Source: Paenibacillus sp. BIHB 4019 (GTDB lineage Bacteria; Bacillota; Bacilli; Paenibacillales; Paenibacillaceae). Taken from it: a DNA stretch of 64,000 bases. How positions within the stretch are numbered: position 1 is the first letter of the stretch; every line of letters starts with the position of its first letter. This document shows, piece after piece, positions 25,168-33,373 of the stretch. The stretch lies in assembly GCF_002741035.1 (NCBI RefSeq), contig NZ_CP016808.1, positions 3,221,001 through 3,285,000 of the forward strand, in the 5' to 3' direction. The notes under the pieces were generated by a model that worked only from the letters and a program-made list of their open reading frames with translations, was not told the DNA's origin and did no database searches. A program made the translations under genes and the position numbers.

Positions 25168-25497
25168 TTGCCAATTGAGAAAGAGATTTTGAAGGGGTAT
25201 ATCGATATTATTATTCTTTCGTTGCTGTTTGAAAAAGATATGTACGGTTACGAGATGGCTAAGATGGCTCATCATAAATCACAATTTGAATTAAAAGAAG
25301 GAACGATGTATTTGTCCTTGAAAAGAATGGAGAAAAACGGGCTTATTGAATCGTATTGGAATGACAGCGAGTCGGGGGGCAGCAGAAGGAAGTATTATAA
25401 AATTCTTCCCGAAGGCGTAGAACGATTGAGGCAGAAAAAACAGGAGTGGATTGAAATTAATCAAGTGCTTTCCACTTTTTTGGAAGGGGTCGAATAA
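25168..25497 (+). CDS. Short PadR-family regulator (PadR/HAAS pair)
   Basis: This 109-residue PadR consists of the winged helix only (DIIILSLLFEKDMYGYEMAKM, GTMYLSLKRMEKNGLIESYW, RRKYYKILPEG). The start is TTG, seven bases after AGGAGGTG (25153-25160). It overlaps by one base the next gene, a HAAS-domain membrane protein, a pairing common in Bacillota where the PadR controls the membrane partner. AT-rich repeats TATAT/ATATA and two ATGT elements at 25125-25147, just upstream, may be its operator, but no exact ATGT-N8-ACAT dyad is present. Confidence 0.88.
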   Translation: MPIEKEILKGYIDIIILSLLFEKDMYGYEMAKMAHHKSQFELKEGTMYLSLKRMEKNGLIESYWNDSESGGSRRKYYKILPEGVERLRQKKQEWIEINQVLSTFLEGVE

Positions 25498-26576
25498 TGA
25501 AGCAAGTTGATGCATTTATTGATGAGCTCTACCAAAATGTACGGGATACCGCTCATGTGAGAGAGCTTAAGGAAGAAATGCGTGTCCACTTACTGGAGTC
25601 CATAGGCGAATTGCAAAGCCAGGGTCATTCTTTGGAAGAGAGTATTCGAACGGCCTTTGAAAAATTCGGCGATGTAGATAAACTGAAGAAGGAATTAACC
25701 GAAAATGATGTGATTCGCCGAACGAGAGCTAGGAGATTGTTAGCGCTCATTGTTTTGCTTGGCGTTTTAGGCTCCGCTATTTTACTTCTATATAGCATGT
25801 GGAACGACAATATTTCGCAAAACAAAGTAAACCGGGTTTTTGATGAGGTTAAAATATACGCAACTAGTGAGAAGGAAATGTCAGAGGAGCTTCTAGCCGG
25901 TATTTTGAAAAATAATGCGAGCATTTCGGCAATCGGGTTTAAACGGATTCCTGCTGGCAAAGCAAGTCTAGAGTATCCTTATGAATATACATACCCGGCG
26001 GGTACACCTATCGATTCTTATGGGGAATTTGCAAATTCTTCACCGAACGGCATTTGGTTTACGAACAACTATAAATATTCATTGCAGGCTCAAGGCAAGA
26101 ATGGCCATGCAGATGTTGCTGTTGATGTGATGCTATGGAAATTTTCAAATAAATTTTATTTAGTAGGTTGTGGACTGCTTATTTTATATTGGCTGCTCTT
26201 TATCGTCTGGGCAACTACAAATTTGTATGTCAATCATACTCGAAAGAAATGGAAATGGATTGTCATCTTTACTTTTTTCAATGTAATTGGTTATTGGCTG
26301 TACATCGATGAAATTAAATCAGCGCAACTGAGAAGATCCTGGCTTTATATCAAAATGATTGTATGTCTCGTCGGATTATATATTGGATATCGAGGCATAA
26401 CATTAATGCTGTTGCAGACAAGAAGTGAAAATATGGTTATTAATGAATTAGGTATTGATGTCCCATTAAACACGCAATCGCTTGTTATTTATGGAGCTGC
26501 ATTCGTATTAGCGGGTATCTTCCTAGTTCTCATACCCTTCAAGATTCATAATAAACTGGTTTGGAAAAAGGGATAA
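25497..26576 (+). CDS. HAAS-domain membrane protein
   Basis: This 359-residue protein begins with a HAAS/DUF1700-type helical domain (residues 1-65, MKQVDAFIDELYQNV, ELKEEMRVHLLESI and SLEESIRTAFEKFGDVDKL). One helix follows at about 80-100, an extracytoplasmic part at 100-215, and four further helices at 220-355. The N-terminal domain is thought to sense or signal with the partner PadR. The product of the pair is not assigned a process. It starts on the last base of the PadR stop codon, indicating translational coupling. Confidence 0.8.
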   Translation: MKQVDAFIDELYQNVRDTAHVRELKEEMRVHLLESIGELQSQGHSLEESIRTAFEKFGDVDKLKKELTENDVIRRTRARRLLALIVLLGVLGSAILLLYSMWNDNISQNKVNRVFDEVKIYATSEKEMSEELLAGILKNNASISAIGFKRIPAGKASLEYPYEYTYPAGTPIDSYGEFANSSPNGIWFTNNYKYSLQAQGKNGHADVAVDVMLWKFSNKFYLVGCGLLILYWLLFIVWATTNLYVNHTRKKWKWIVIFTFFNVIGYWLYIDEIKSAQLRRSWLYIKMIVCLVGLYIGYRGITLMLLQTRSENMVINELGIDVPLNTQSLVIYGAAFVLAGIFLVLIPFKIHNKLVWKKG

Positions 26577-26631
26577 AAACAATCACCAACTCTTATCCTT
26601 CTGTTATCCGTATGCTGCCTAAAGCATAAAA

Positions 26632-26674
26632 CAAGGGCTGCCCCCAGAACGTTTAGTTCTAGGAATAGCCCTTG
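26632..26674. terminator. Bidirectional hairpin between HAAS and NADH oxidase genes
   Basis: CAAGGGCT (26632-26639) pairs with AGCCCTTG (26667-26674), with an inner GAAC/GTTC pair. Confidence 0.7.
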
Positions 26675-26708
26675 AAACTTGCTGTATTTTACTTATGCGC
26701 ATCAGCTG

Positions 26709-28136
26709 TTAGATCGTTTTGGCAACCGAAGCAGCTTGTGTCTCTACTGCATCAGGAACAGCCGTCCGTGCTTGTGCTTGCGTCTCCACCTGCTCAGCAG
26801 GGGCAAGCGCTGCTGCTTGAAGCGCTGCTTGGTTAAGCAAGCTCCACGGCTTATTGTAATGCGGCTGGAAGAAGAAGTCGACGAAGCCAATCTCATCAAT
26901 CGTCATGCGGTTTTGGATGCACACCGACATCGTATTCATCATTTGCGTCAGATCAGCCTTCGATAAAATTTGTGCGCCGACGACACGCTCGCTATCCGCT
27001 TCATAAACGAATTTCAGCGTGACCTCCTCAAACGTTGGCATAAATTCCGGACGGTAGTTTTCAACGATAGTGACAGTTTTCACATTCATTTCAGCAGCAA
27101 GTGCAGCTGTTTCAGTCAAGCCCGTCGATGCAATGTTGTAGTCAAAAAGCTTAATGGCCGACGTTCCTTGCGTGCCTAAATATTTCACGCGCGGCTGCAG
27201 CAGGTTTTTGCCGATAAGCGTTCCCATCCGGACGGCATTCGTAGCGAGCGGAATGTACGCATGCTGGCCAGTCGGGTTGTACATAACCGCACAGCTGTCT
27301 CCGGCAGCGAACACATCAGGCTTGCTGGTGCGCATATATTCGTCGACGATAATGGCGCCATTCGGCAGCATATCGACTTGGCCCTTCAGCAGCTCCGTAT
27401 TAGGACGGAAGCCAATGCACATAATGACAAGATCGGCTTCATATTCGCCCTTGGTCGTCAAAATCTGCTTTACTGCTCCGTTCGTACCCTTGAAGCCCGT
27501 AACGGTCTGGTCAAGCGCAAGCTCGATGCCATGGGCGGCGAGATCCGTTTCGATCACATCGGTATATTCCTGATCCAAATATTTGTACAAAATGCGATCC
27601 ATATTATCAATCAGCGTCACCTGTTTACCCAACTGCTCAAATGCTTCCACCAGCTCGATGCCGATATAGCCCGCGCCGATGACGGCAATGCGGTCCGCAT
27701 ATTTCGCTTTTTCGATAATCGTTTGGGCGTGGTTGTAGTTTTTGCATAACAGAATATTTTCAAGCTCCATGCCTTCGAGCTTCGGAATAATCGGCCACGA
27801 GCCCGTTGTCACGATGAGCTTGTCAAAGCTGTTTTCAAACGTTTCATTCGTCAGCAGATTGCGGACGGTGACGGTTTTTGCATCGGTATCGACGTTCAGC
27901 ACCTCATGCTGCATATGCGTTTGAACGCCCATTACGGCAAGCTGCTCAGGCGAAGCATAGAAGAGCTTGGTCGGATCTTTGACGACGCCTCCGACATGAA
28001 GGGCGATGCCGCACGACAGGAAGGAAATGTTGTCATTTTTCTCGAAAACGGTAATTTCCGCCTCAGGGTGGAGCTTGATCATTTGATTAATAGCGGCAGT
28101 TCCTGCATGTGTACATCCAATAACGGTAACCTTCAT
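26709..28136 (-). CDS. nox: NADH oxidase, CoA-disulfide reductase family
   Basis: This 475-residue flavoprotein belongs to the class with one redox cysteine: Cys42 in SFLSCG. The N-terminal FAD motif is VIGCTHAG, the NAD motif is VIGAGYIGIELVEAFEQLG at about 153-171, and the second FAD motif is DVFAAGDS. Water-forming NADH oxidases of this type regenerate NAD+ with oxygen; CoA-disulfide reductase is a possible alternative. The last 35 residues are a low-complexity Ala/Gln/Val/Thr tail not needed for the fold. GAGGAGG precedes the ATG. Three Rex-type operators upstream strongly suggest control by the NADH/NAD+ ratio, which fits NADH oxidase. Confidence 0.9.
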   Translation of the reverse strand: MKVTVIGCTHAGTAAINQMIKLHPEAEITVFEKNDNISFLSCGIALHVGGVVKDPTKLFYASPEQLAVMGVQTHMQHEVLNVDTDAKTVTVRNLLTNETFENSFDKLIVTTGSWPIIPKLEGMELENILLCKNYNHAQTIIEKAKYADRIAVIGAGYIGIELVEAFEQLGKQVTLIDNMDRILYKYLDQEYTDVIETDLAAHGIELALDQTVTGFKGTNGAVKQILTTKGEYEADLVIMCIGFRPNTELLKGQVDMLPNGAIIVDEYMRTSKPDVFAAGDSCAVMYNPTGQHAYIPLATNAVRMGTLIGKNLLQPRVKYLGTQGTSAIKLFDYNIASTGLTETAALAAEMNVKTVTIVENYRPEFMPTFEEVTLKFVYEADSERVVGAQILSKADLTQMMNTMSVCIQNRMTIDEIGFVDFFFQPHYNKPWSLLNQAALQAAALAPAEQVETQAQARTAVPDAVETQAASVAKTI

Positions 28137-28157
28137 AGTAAGGGCCTCCTCGAGTAT

Positions 28158-28175
28158 ATGTGAATGTTTTCACAA
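28158..28175. promoter_or_regulatory. Rex operator A
   Basis: ATGTGAA-TGTT-TTCACAA differs by one base from the Rex consensus TTGTGAA-N4-TTCACAA. It lies 22 bases upstream of the nox start codon. Confidence 0.85.
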
Positions 28176-28187
28176 CCATAATGTTTA

Positions 28188-28205
28188 ATGTGAAATGATT
28201 CACAA
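28188..28205. promoter_or_regulatory. Rex operator B
   Basis: ATGTGAA-ATGA-TTCACAA, one base from the Rex consensus, 30 bases from operator A and just downstream of the predicted nox transcription start. Confidence 0.85.
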
Positions 28206-28220
28206 TGTGTTGTTGGTATT

Positions 28221-28249
28221 ATCATAAAACATTCGATGCCTGAAAACAA
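28221..28249 (-). promoter_or_regulatory. Candidate nox promoter
   Basis: On the minus strand TTGTTT (28249-28244) and TATGAT (28226-28221) are 17 bases apart. Rex operator C lies upstream and A and B downstream. Confidence 0.5.
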
Positions 28250-28257
28250 GGTCGGAA

Positions 28258-28275
28258 TTGTGAACTTTTTCACAA
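28258..28275. promoter_or_regulatory. Rex operator C
   Basis: TTGTGAA-CTTT-TTCACAA is an exact match to the Rex consensus. It lies between nox and the divergent response-regulator gene. Confidence 0.9.
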
Positions 28276-28405
28276 GGCATGGCATAGCCCGTTCGAGCCA
28301 TGTTCAAGCGGGTTATTTTCAGCGACAATAAAGGTGTACAATATATAAATAGAAAAGTGCGGCAGTGGCGCAAAGCCAGACAGAATGAGAAAAGAGGGAT
28401 GGGGC

Positions 28406-29059
28406 ATGACCCAGCCGGTTCGAATATTGATTGTGGATGACCATCATCATGCACGCGAGGGCATTCGGGCGATTTTGCAGGCGGAGCCTTTGTTTGAGGT
28501 CGTCGGCGAAGGATGCAGCGGGCTTGAGGCGTTAGTGCTTACCGAGCAGCTGATGCCGGACTTGATTTTGATGGATATTAATATGAAGGAGATGGACGGG
28601 CTCGAAGCGACGAAAGAAATTAAAGCCCGCTACCCTTATGTGAAAATCGTGATTATAACCGTATCGGATGATATTACGCATCTGTTCGAGGCGCTTAAGA
28701 AGGGGGCGCAGGGCTATTTGCTCAAAAATTTAAATCCCGGCGCCTGGCGCGAATATTTGAAGGCCATTGCGCTGGACGAAGCGCCTTTGTCGAGGGAATT
28801 GGCGCAGCGGATTTTGCAGGAGTTCGCACTTGCAGGCGCGGGCAGGCAGCAGGCCGAGGAAAGTCCGCTCACGGCGCGTGAACAGGACATTTTGCGCTGT
28901 GTGGCGCAGGGGGCGGCCAATCGGGACATTGCCGGCATGCTGATGATTTCGGAGCATACCGTGAAAAACCACCTGAAAAATATTTTGCAGAAGCTCCATC
29001 TGGACAACCGCGTGCAGCTGGCAAAATATGCATTCGAGCAAGGGTATCTGCGGGACTAG
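28406..29059 (+). CDS. NarL/LuxR-type response regulator, orphan
   Basis: This 217-residue protein has a receiver domain (ILIVDDHHH, phospho-acceptor Asp57 in LILMDINM, Lys near 107 in YLLKNL) and a C-terminal LuxR helix-turn-helix (LTAREQDILRCVAQGAANRDIAGMLMISEHTVKNHLKNILQKLHL). The ATG at 28406 follows GAGGGA at good spacing; the upstream ATG at 28385 would overlap that site. No histidine kinase is adjacent, so its partner lies elsewhere. It is divergent from nox, with Rex operator C about 130 bases upstream, and precedes a DUF4198-like and a CopCD gene that it might regulate. Confidence 0.9.
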   Translation: MTQPVRILIVDDHHHAREGIRAILQAEPLFEVVGEGCSGLEALVLTEQLMPDLILMDINMKEMDGLEATKEIKARYPYVKIVIITVSDDITHLFEALKKGAQGYLLKNLNPGAWREYLKAIALDEAPLSRELAQRILQEFALAGAGRQQAEESPLTAREQDILRCVAQGAANRDIAGMLMISEHTVKNHLKNILQKLHLDNRVQLAKYAFEQGYLRD

Positions 29060-29256
29060 AGCTCAGCACAAGCGACGCGCTTATAATCCTCTAATGAGGG
29101 GCTAATGCGTGACAGTGCCAGCGATCGGTCATCAAAGGTTCACAGCTTGGTCGCAAAGCTGATGCAGAATAGCCCTTTGTAGTCATTCTTTCCCTGAGGG
29201 CAGGCCGATATAATAGGATTTAGTTATCCAATATCGATGCTCAGGGGGCTATTTTA

Positions 29257-30321
29257 ATGATCATTTGGAAAAAGAAACTGGCAGCCGCAGCGCTTGCCGC
29301 AGTACTAACATTCAGCGTATCGGCGACCGCGTTCGCCCATGACGGCTGGACGCAGACGAATGCGCCGATTATTGCACAGGGTGAGGTTGCGTACGTGGAT
29401 TTGCTTTTTGGCAACCACTCAAACGATCACAAGAGCTATCGCATTACCGGACAATGGGGCGTAGACAGCTCCAAGGTTTATGTGACTTCTCCGGCAGGCG
29501 TGAAGACTGACATTACGTCGACGCGTTTTTACACAGGTGAAGCAGCTACAGAGACGGAGCCAGCCGTAAACAATGGTTTTGTCGCTTCCTTCTCGGCCGC
29601 ATCTCCTGGAGCCTATATCGTGACGGGCGAATCGGACAGCGTGAGCACGACCTCGCTCAGCCGCTCGATGCGCAGCGCGAAATCGTTCGTCGCGATCAGC
29701 GATCTTCCTCTTATTGCGCGGGTCAGCGCGCTGAAAGGTTTTGCAAATCCGGTGAGCCTTGACCGTGCGGAATTCGTTCCGCAGTTCAATCCGGCAGCTG
29801 CCCTGCCAGGGCAGGAAGTAAAGGTGCAAATGCTGCTGAAAGGCAAGCCGGTAGCGGATGCCGAAGTGTCGCTCATTCGCCGCAGCAACTCCGAAGGGCA
29901 GACACTGACAACGGATGAGAATGGCATAGTGACTTATAAAACGGGAGCAGCCGACTATTACTTGCTGCGTGCTTCGACATCTACGGATGAGAGCAAAGAG
30001 GGTGAATATACGAAGGTCAATTATACGGCAACGATGACCTACACGGTGCAAAATGCAGGCGTTAAGCTGCCGGCAGGCAAAGTCAGCCCTATTCCTTATG
30101 TCTACGTCGATGGCAAGCTCGTATCCAGCGACAGCCTGACCGTTGTAAAAGGCTCAACGAACGCCAGCGCTGATTTCCTTAAACAGTATATTGATCCAAG
30201 CTACAGCAGCAAAAATCCCGCTTCCTTGCGTCAAACAGCAGAGAAAGCGGGAGCGGTTGTCGAGTTTTTGCCAGCAGTTGGCGACACCCGTTCAGCTGTG
30301 CTGATTTATACGAAAAAATAG
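29257..30321 (+). CDS. Secreted DUF4198-like protein with N-terminal His after cleavage
   Basis: This 354-residue protein has a signal peptide (MIIWKKK, then an Ala-rich core) ending TAFA, so mature protein should begin HDGW at residue 28. That resembles DUF4198/NikK-type proteins whose N-terminal His can hold a metal. Residues 30-150 and 165-265 are beta-rich; PGQEVKVQMLLKGKPVADAEVSL is Ig-like. The last 80 residues (PYVYVDGKLVSSDSLTVVKG) may be a separate small domain. It precedes a CopC-CopD fusion, so a role in copper or another metal is plausible. Family assignment is moderate. Confidence 0.7.
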   Translation: MIIWKKKLAAAALAAVLTFSVSATAFAHDGWTQTNAPIIAQGEVAYVDLLFGNHSNDHKSYRITGQWGVDSSKVYVTSPAGVKTDITSTRFYTGEAATETEPAVNNGFVASFSAASPGAYIVTGESDSVSTTSLSRSMRSAKSFVAISDLPLIARVSALKGFANPVSLDRAEFVPQFNPAAALPGQEVKVQMLLKGKPVADAEVSLIRRSNSEGQTLTTDENGIVTYKTGAADYYLLRASTSTDESKEGEYTKVNYTATMTYTVQNAGVKLPAGKVSPIPYVYVDGKLVSSDSLTVVKGSTNASADFLKQYIDPSYSSKNPASLRQTAEKAGAVVEFLPAVGDTRSAVLIYTKK

Positions 30322-30469
30322 AAGGCTTTAAGCGGCAGCAAGCCCCAGTGGTCTGCCCGCCATGGAACATCAAATGAAAGCAGCTGCCCAAAACGCGCAG
30401 CACTGCTCACGCATAGCGGGGTCGCCATTATTAGGCGGCTCTGTTTGCATGAGAAGGAAGGAGAGGCGA

Positions 30470-33028
30470 ATGATTCCTCATAAGTTTAAAATAAACCTGC
30501 TAGCGCTGGCGGCGCTGCTGCTGTTTATGTTGTGCAGCCCGGCCCTTGCGGACGCGCATGCGAATATGGAGCGTTCGACTCCGCTCCAAGATGCCGAGCT
30601 AAGCGAATCGCCTTCATCGATTCGCATCCAGTATACGGAAGAGTTTGATCCGGATTTAAGCCGGATTGTACTGGAGGATGAGGCTGGCAATGCGATTAAA
30701 GGCAAGCTGTCTGCGGAGAAGGATAGATGGCTCGTGTATACGATTCCGAAGCTGTCGCCCGGTATTTATAAGGTGAAATGGCAGGTGCTGTCCGTGGACA
30801 CACATGTCACGGACGGTTCGTTCCGCTTTGCGGTCGGCGTGCCGCTTGCGTCGACGAAGCCGAGCGATACGATCTCGCTCGATGGAGGCGCAAGCAATGC
30901 TTCGCCGTCACCAGCCGCAACGGCGAAGCCAAGCGCATCAGCCTCGCCGAGTGGTGCCGGAAGTGGGAGCTCTGGAAAGGGCAACGATGCTTCACCCGGA
31001 GCAGCCGGACAGCCTGGCAGCGGAAGCTCCAGCAGTGGCAACAGCGCCACAGGAGGTAAAGGCGGCAGCTCACAGGGCGGCGGTGCCGCTAACGGCAGCA
31101 GTGGGGGAGACACGGCATCTGGCGGAACAGCGGGTAGCGGCAGTTCCTCAGGAGGCAGCAACGCCGCGGATGGAACGGTAAAAGGCGGAGGCTCTTCTGC
31201 CGGAACCGGAGCGTCAGGAGGCAAGACGAATGGCGGCGGCAGCTCGACGAATTCGTCATCAAGTGCTAGCGCAGGAAACGGCGGAGCAGCTGGAAGCGAA
31301 GCGAATTCAGGGGCCGGAGCAGCTGAAGGTTCAGCCATCTCTGGCCAAGTAGGTACCGGCAGCGCAGCTGGCGGCAATAGCTCGTCAACGGGGCTGGGGG
31401 GACAAAACAGCTCGGCTGGAGCCGGGGGCAGCGAAGCATCCGCAGGAAGTGAAGAGGTAGCAGGCTCTGTTAAAAATAACGATGGAGACTCGGCAAACGG
31501 TGATGATGTTTTACCGGCTAATGGCGAGCAGCAAGCTGCAACGGGTGTTGATCCGTCTATCACTGCAACCGATTCGCCTGCTGTGACGGAAGGCGATTCA
31601 GCCTCTGGCGAGACGGCGCAAGCAGCGGATGCGTCACATGGGCATTCCATGTCTGGCGAACATGGAGCCGATTCTGACATGGAAATGGATGCGGACGGCA
31701 ATATGATCGGCCATTCGGGCAACCATGATGCCGAGCATCAGACCGATTGGCGGACGGTTATTTACACGCTGCTGCGAATTATTGAGGTCATTGCAGCAGC
31801 TTCCATGGTCGCTTTTTTATATGCCAGATATGTGCTTTGGTCACGCGCTGACGAATCAGCGCTTCCAAAGCTGCTTAGCAAGCGAAGCGAGCGCCTCTTA
31901 TTAATCGGTGCGGCAATAGCGCTTGGCGCCACAGGGTTTTTCCACGTATGGCTGTTGGCGGAGCAGCTAAGCGCATTCGATATGGGAAGCGGCAGCACGT
32001 TGTACCAAAAGATTTTATCCGCGACAATGGTGGGACGCGCAGCATGGCTGCGGCCTGCGTTGGCGGCGCTTATGCTGCTGCTGGCTTATGCGCCGCAGCG
32101 CGATGAACGCTGGGTAGCGCCGCTGAAATGGCTCATGGCCCTGCTGCTGACGGTGCTTTACCCATTAACAGGCCATGCCAATGCTTCCCCGTTGTTTTCG
32201 GCAGCGGTATTGTCGCATATTGTGCATATTTGGACGGCAGCGATTTGGTTTGGTGGTCTGATGGCTATTATTAGCGCCACCTTGAAGGCTAGTTTTCCGA
32301 GTGTCGAGGAACAGCAGCAGGCGCTGCATGAGATGATCAAGCGATTTTCGCGGGCTGCGCTGCCGATTATTATTTTGCTGGCAGCTACAGGCATCATCTT
32401 GTCCTTGCAGCGGCTTAACGTTTGGACGGAGCTTGCAAGCAGCAGTTATGGCCGCTTGGTTCTGCTCAAAACGCTGCTGCTGGTTGCCGTTATCGGCATT
32501 GGCGCCTATCATCGTTTTGCCCTAATGCCGCGTTTGGCAGCAGGGATGGGAAAAGGAGCAGCAGACAACAACTACGCTCATCCATTTATTCAGGCGGTGC
32601 GTATAGAAGCGCTGCTGGCGCTTGCCGCTTTTATCGTGGCTGGCATGCTGTCTTCCACCGCACCGCCAGAGCAGCCCGCCTATGCTGAACCCGTCTACTG
32701 GCATGTGATGGGCGATAAAGCCCATATGTCCATGCGAATTAAGCCTGAGGAGCAGGCTTATCAGCTTGACGTGTGGCTGCCGACCGGCATGGGCGCTCCA
32801 ACCCAAATAGAAGTACAGGCGAAAGGTAATAGCGGGCAGGGAGAGGTGCAGGACATTCCTTTTGCGTTTAATAAAGGGGGGCCTGATCCTTACGGCTATG
32901 AAGGCTTTGACAAATATACGTATTTGTCGAAGGCCCCGGTGCCTGCGGTCGGCGATATATGGGATATGACGATTGTCATTACCGATCCAACAGGCGAGAA
33001 GCATCGCTACGAGAAGCGTATACCTTAA
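30470..33028 (+). CDS. CopC-CopD fusion copper protein (YcnJ-like) with long Gly/Ser linker
   Basis: The product has 852 residues. The signal peptide ends ADA (27-29), so His30 becomes the N-terminus, as in CopC. The CopC domain (30-165, RSTPLQDAELSESP to DTHVTDGSFRFAVG) is followed by about 250 residues of Gly/Ser/Ala/Asn linker and a short His/Met patch (HGHSMSGEHGADSDMEMDADGN). A CopD membrane domain of eight helices (430-745, TVIYTLLRIIEVI to AFIVAGMLSST) comes next, then a C-terminal YtkA-like beta domain. CopC/CopD proteins take up or handle copper. The ATG at 30470 follows GAAGGAGAGG; the frame upstream to 30362 lacks a signal. The linker is far longer than in B. subtilis YcnJ. Confidence 0.88.
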   Translation: MIPHKFKINLLALAALLLFMLCSPALADAHANMERSTPLQDAELSESPSSIRIQYTEEFDPDLSRIVLEDEAGNAIKGKLSAEKDRWLVYTIPKLSPGIYKVKWQVLSVDTHVTDGSFRFAVGVPLASTKPSDTISLDGGASNASPSPAATAKPSASASPSGAGSGSSGKGNDASPGAAGQPGSGSSSSGNSATGGKGGSSQGGGAANGSSGGDTASGGTAGSGSSSGGSNAADGTVKGGGSSAGTGASGGKTNGGGSSTNSSSSASAGNGGAAGSEANSGAGAAEGSAISGQVGTGSAAGGNSSSTGLGGQNSSAGAGGSEASAGSEEVAGSVKNNDGDSANGDDVLPANGEQQAATGVDPSITATDSPAVTEGDSASGETAQAADASHGHSMSGEHGADSDMEMDADGNMIGHSGNHDAEHQTDWRTVIYTLLRIIEVIAAASMVAFLYARYVLWSRADESALPKLLSKRSERLLLIGAAIALGATGFFHVWLLAEQLSAFDMGSGSTLYQKILSATMVGRAAWLRPALAALMLLLAYAPQRDERWVAPLKWLMALLLTVLYPLTGHANASPLFSAAVLSHIVHIWTAAIWFGGLMAIISATLKASFPSVEEQQQALHEMIKRFSRAALPIIILLAATGIILSLQRLNVWTELASSSYGRLVLLKTLLLVAVIGIGAYHRFALMPRLAAGMGKGAADNNYAHPFIQAVRIEALLALAAFIVAGMLSSTAPPEQPAYAEPVYWHVMGDKAHMSMRIKPEEQAYQLDVWLPTGMGAPTQIEVQAKGNSGQGEVQDIPFAFNKGGPDPYGYEGFDKYTYLSKAPVPAVGDIWDMTIVITDPTGEKHRYEKRIP

Positions 33029-33373
33029 TGTGCGGAATGAGCGATAACAGCAAGTGTGCGGCACTGCCATTTTGGCAAACGATCCAAACATAAATGATGA
33101 ATATGGAATGGCTAGAGGAGCAAATACTGCTCCTCTTTCTTTATTTTATTTGCGTGTTAAGGAATAGAAAGGAAATTACGCCACTAGAATGGAATGATTT
33201 AGCATCCAGTTCGATCGTTAAGCAGCATTATGACGGGAACATTCATTTTTTTGTTGAAAATTTGTTACATTTGCATTGAAAAATCTATCAATTTCTAAAT
33301 GAGGTTTGTCGACTATATTACATATACAATAAACACAAGCTGGGGAAATAACATCATGAAGGAGAAGAGAGAG
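33029..33373 (+). promoter_or_regulatory. Intergenic stretch with terminator and chemoreceptor leader
   Basis: These 345 bases hold the copCD terminator at 33114-33150 and then an AT-rich leader before the chemoreceptor gene. TTGAAA elements occur near 33256 and 33278. No clear sigma-D promoter was found. Confidence 0.35.
33114..33150 (+). terminator. Rho-independent terminator of the copCD gene
   Basis: AGAGGAGCA (33114-33122) pairs with TGCTCCTCT (33128-33136), followed by TTCTTTATTTT. Confidence 0.85.

Noticed and set aside
29204..29211. GCCGATAT resembling a sigma-D -10 element before the DUF4198-like gene
   Set aside because: No TAAA -35 element stands at the required distance.
30766..31722. 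318-codon minus-strand ORF
   Set aside because: It lies opposite the Gly/Ser linker of the CopC-CopD gene; its Pro/Ala/Leu-rich translation is the mirror of biased codons and it has no ribosome site.
33094..33279. 61-codon ORF after the copCD gene
   Set aside because: It contains the terminator hairpin 33114-33150 and has no ribosome site or family match.
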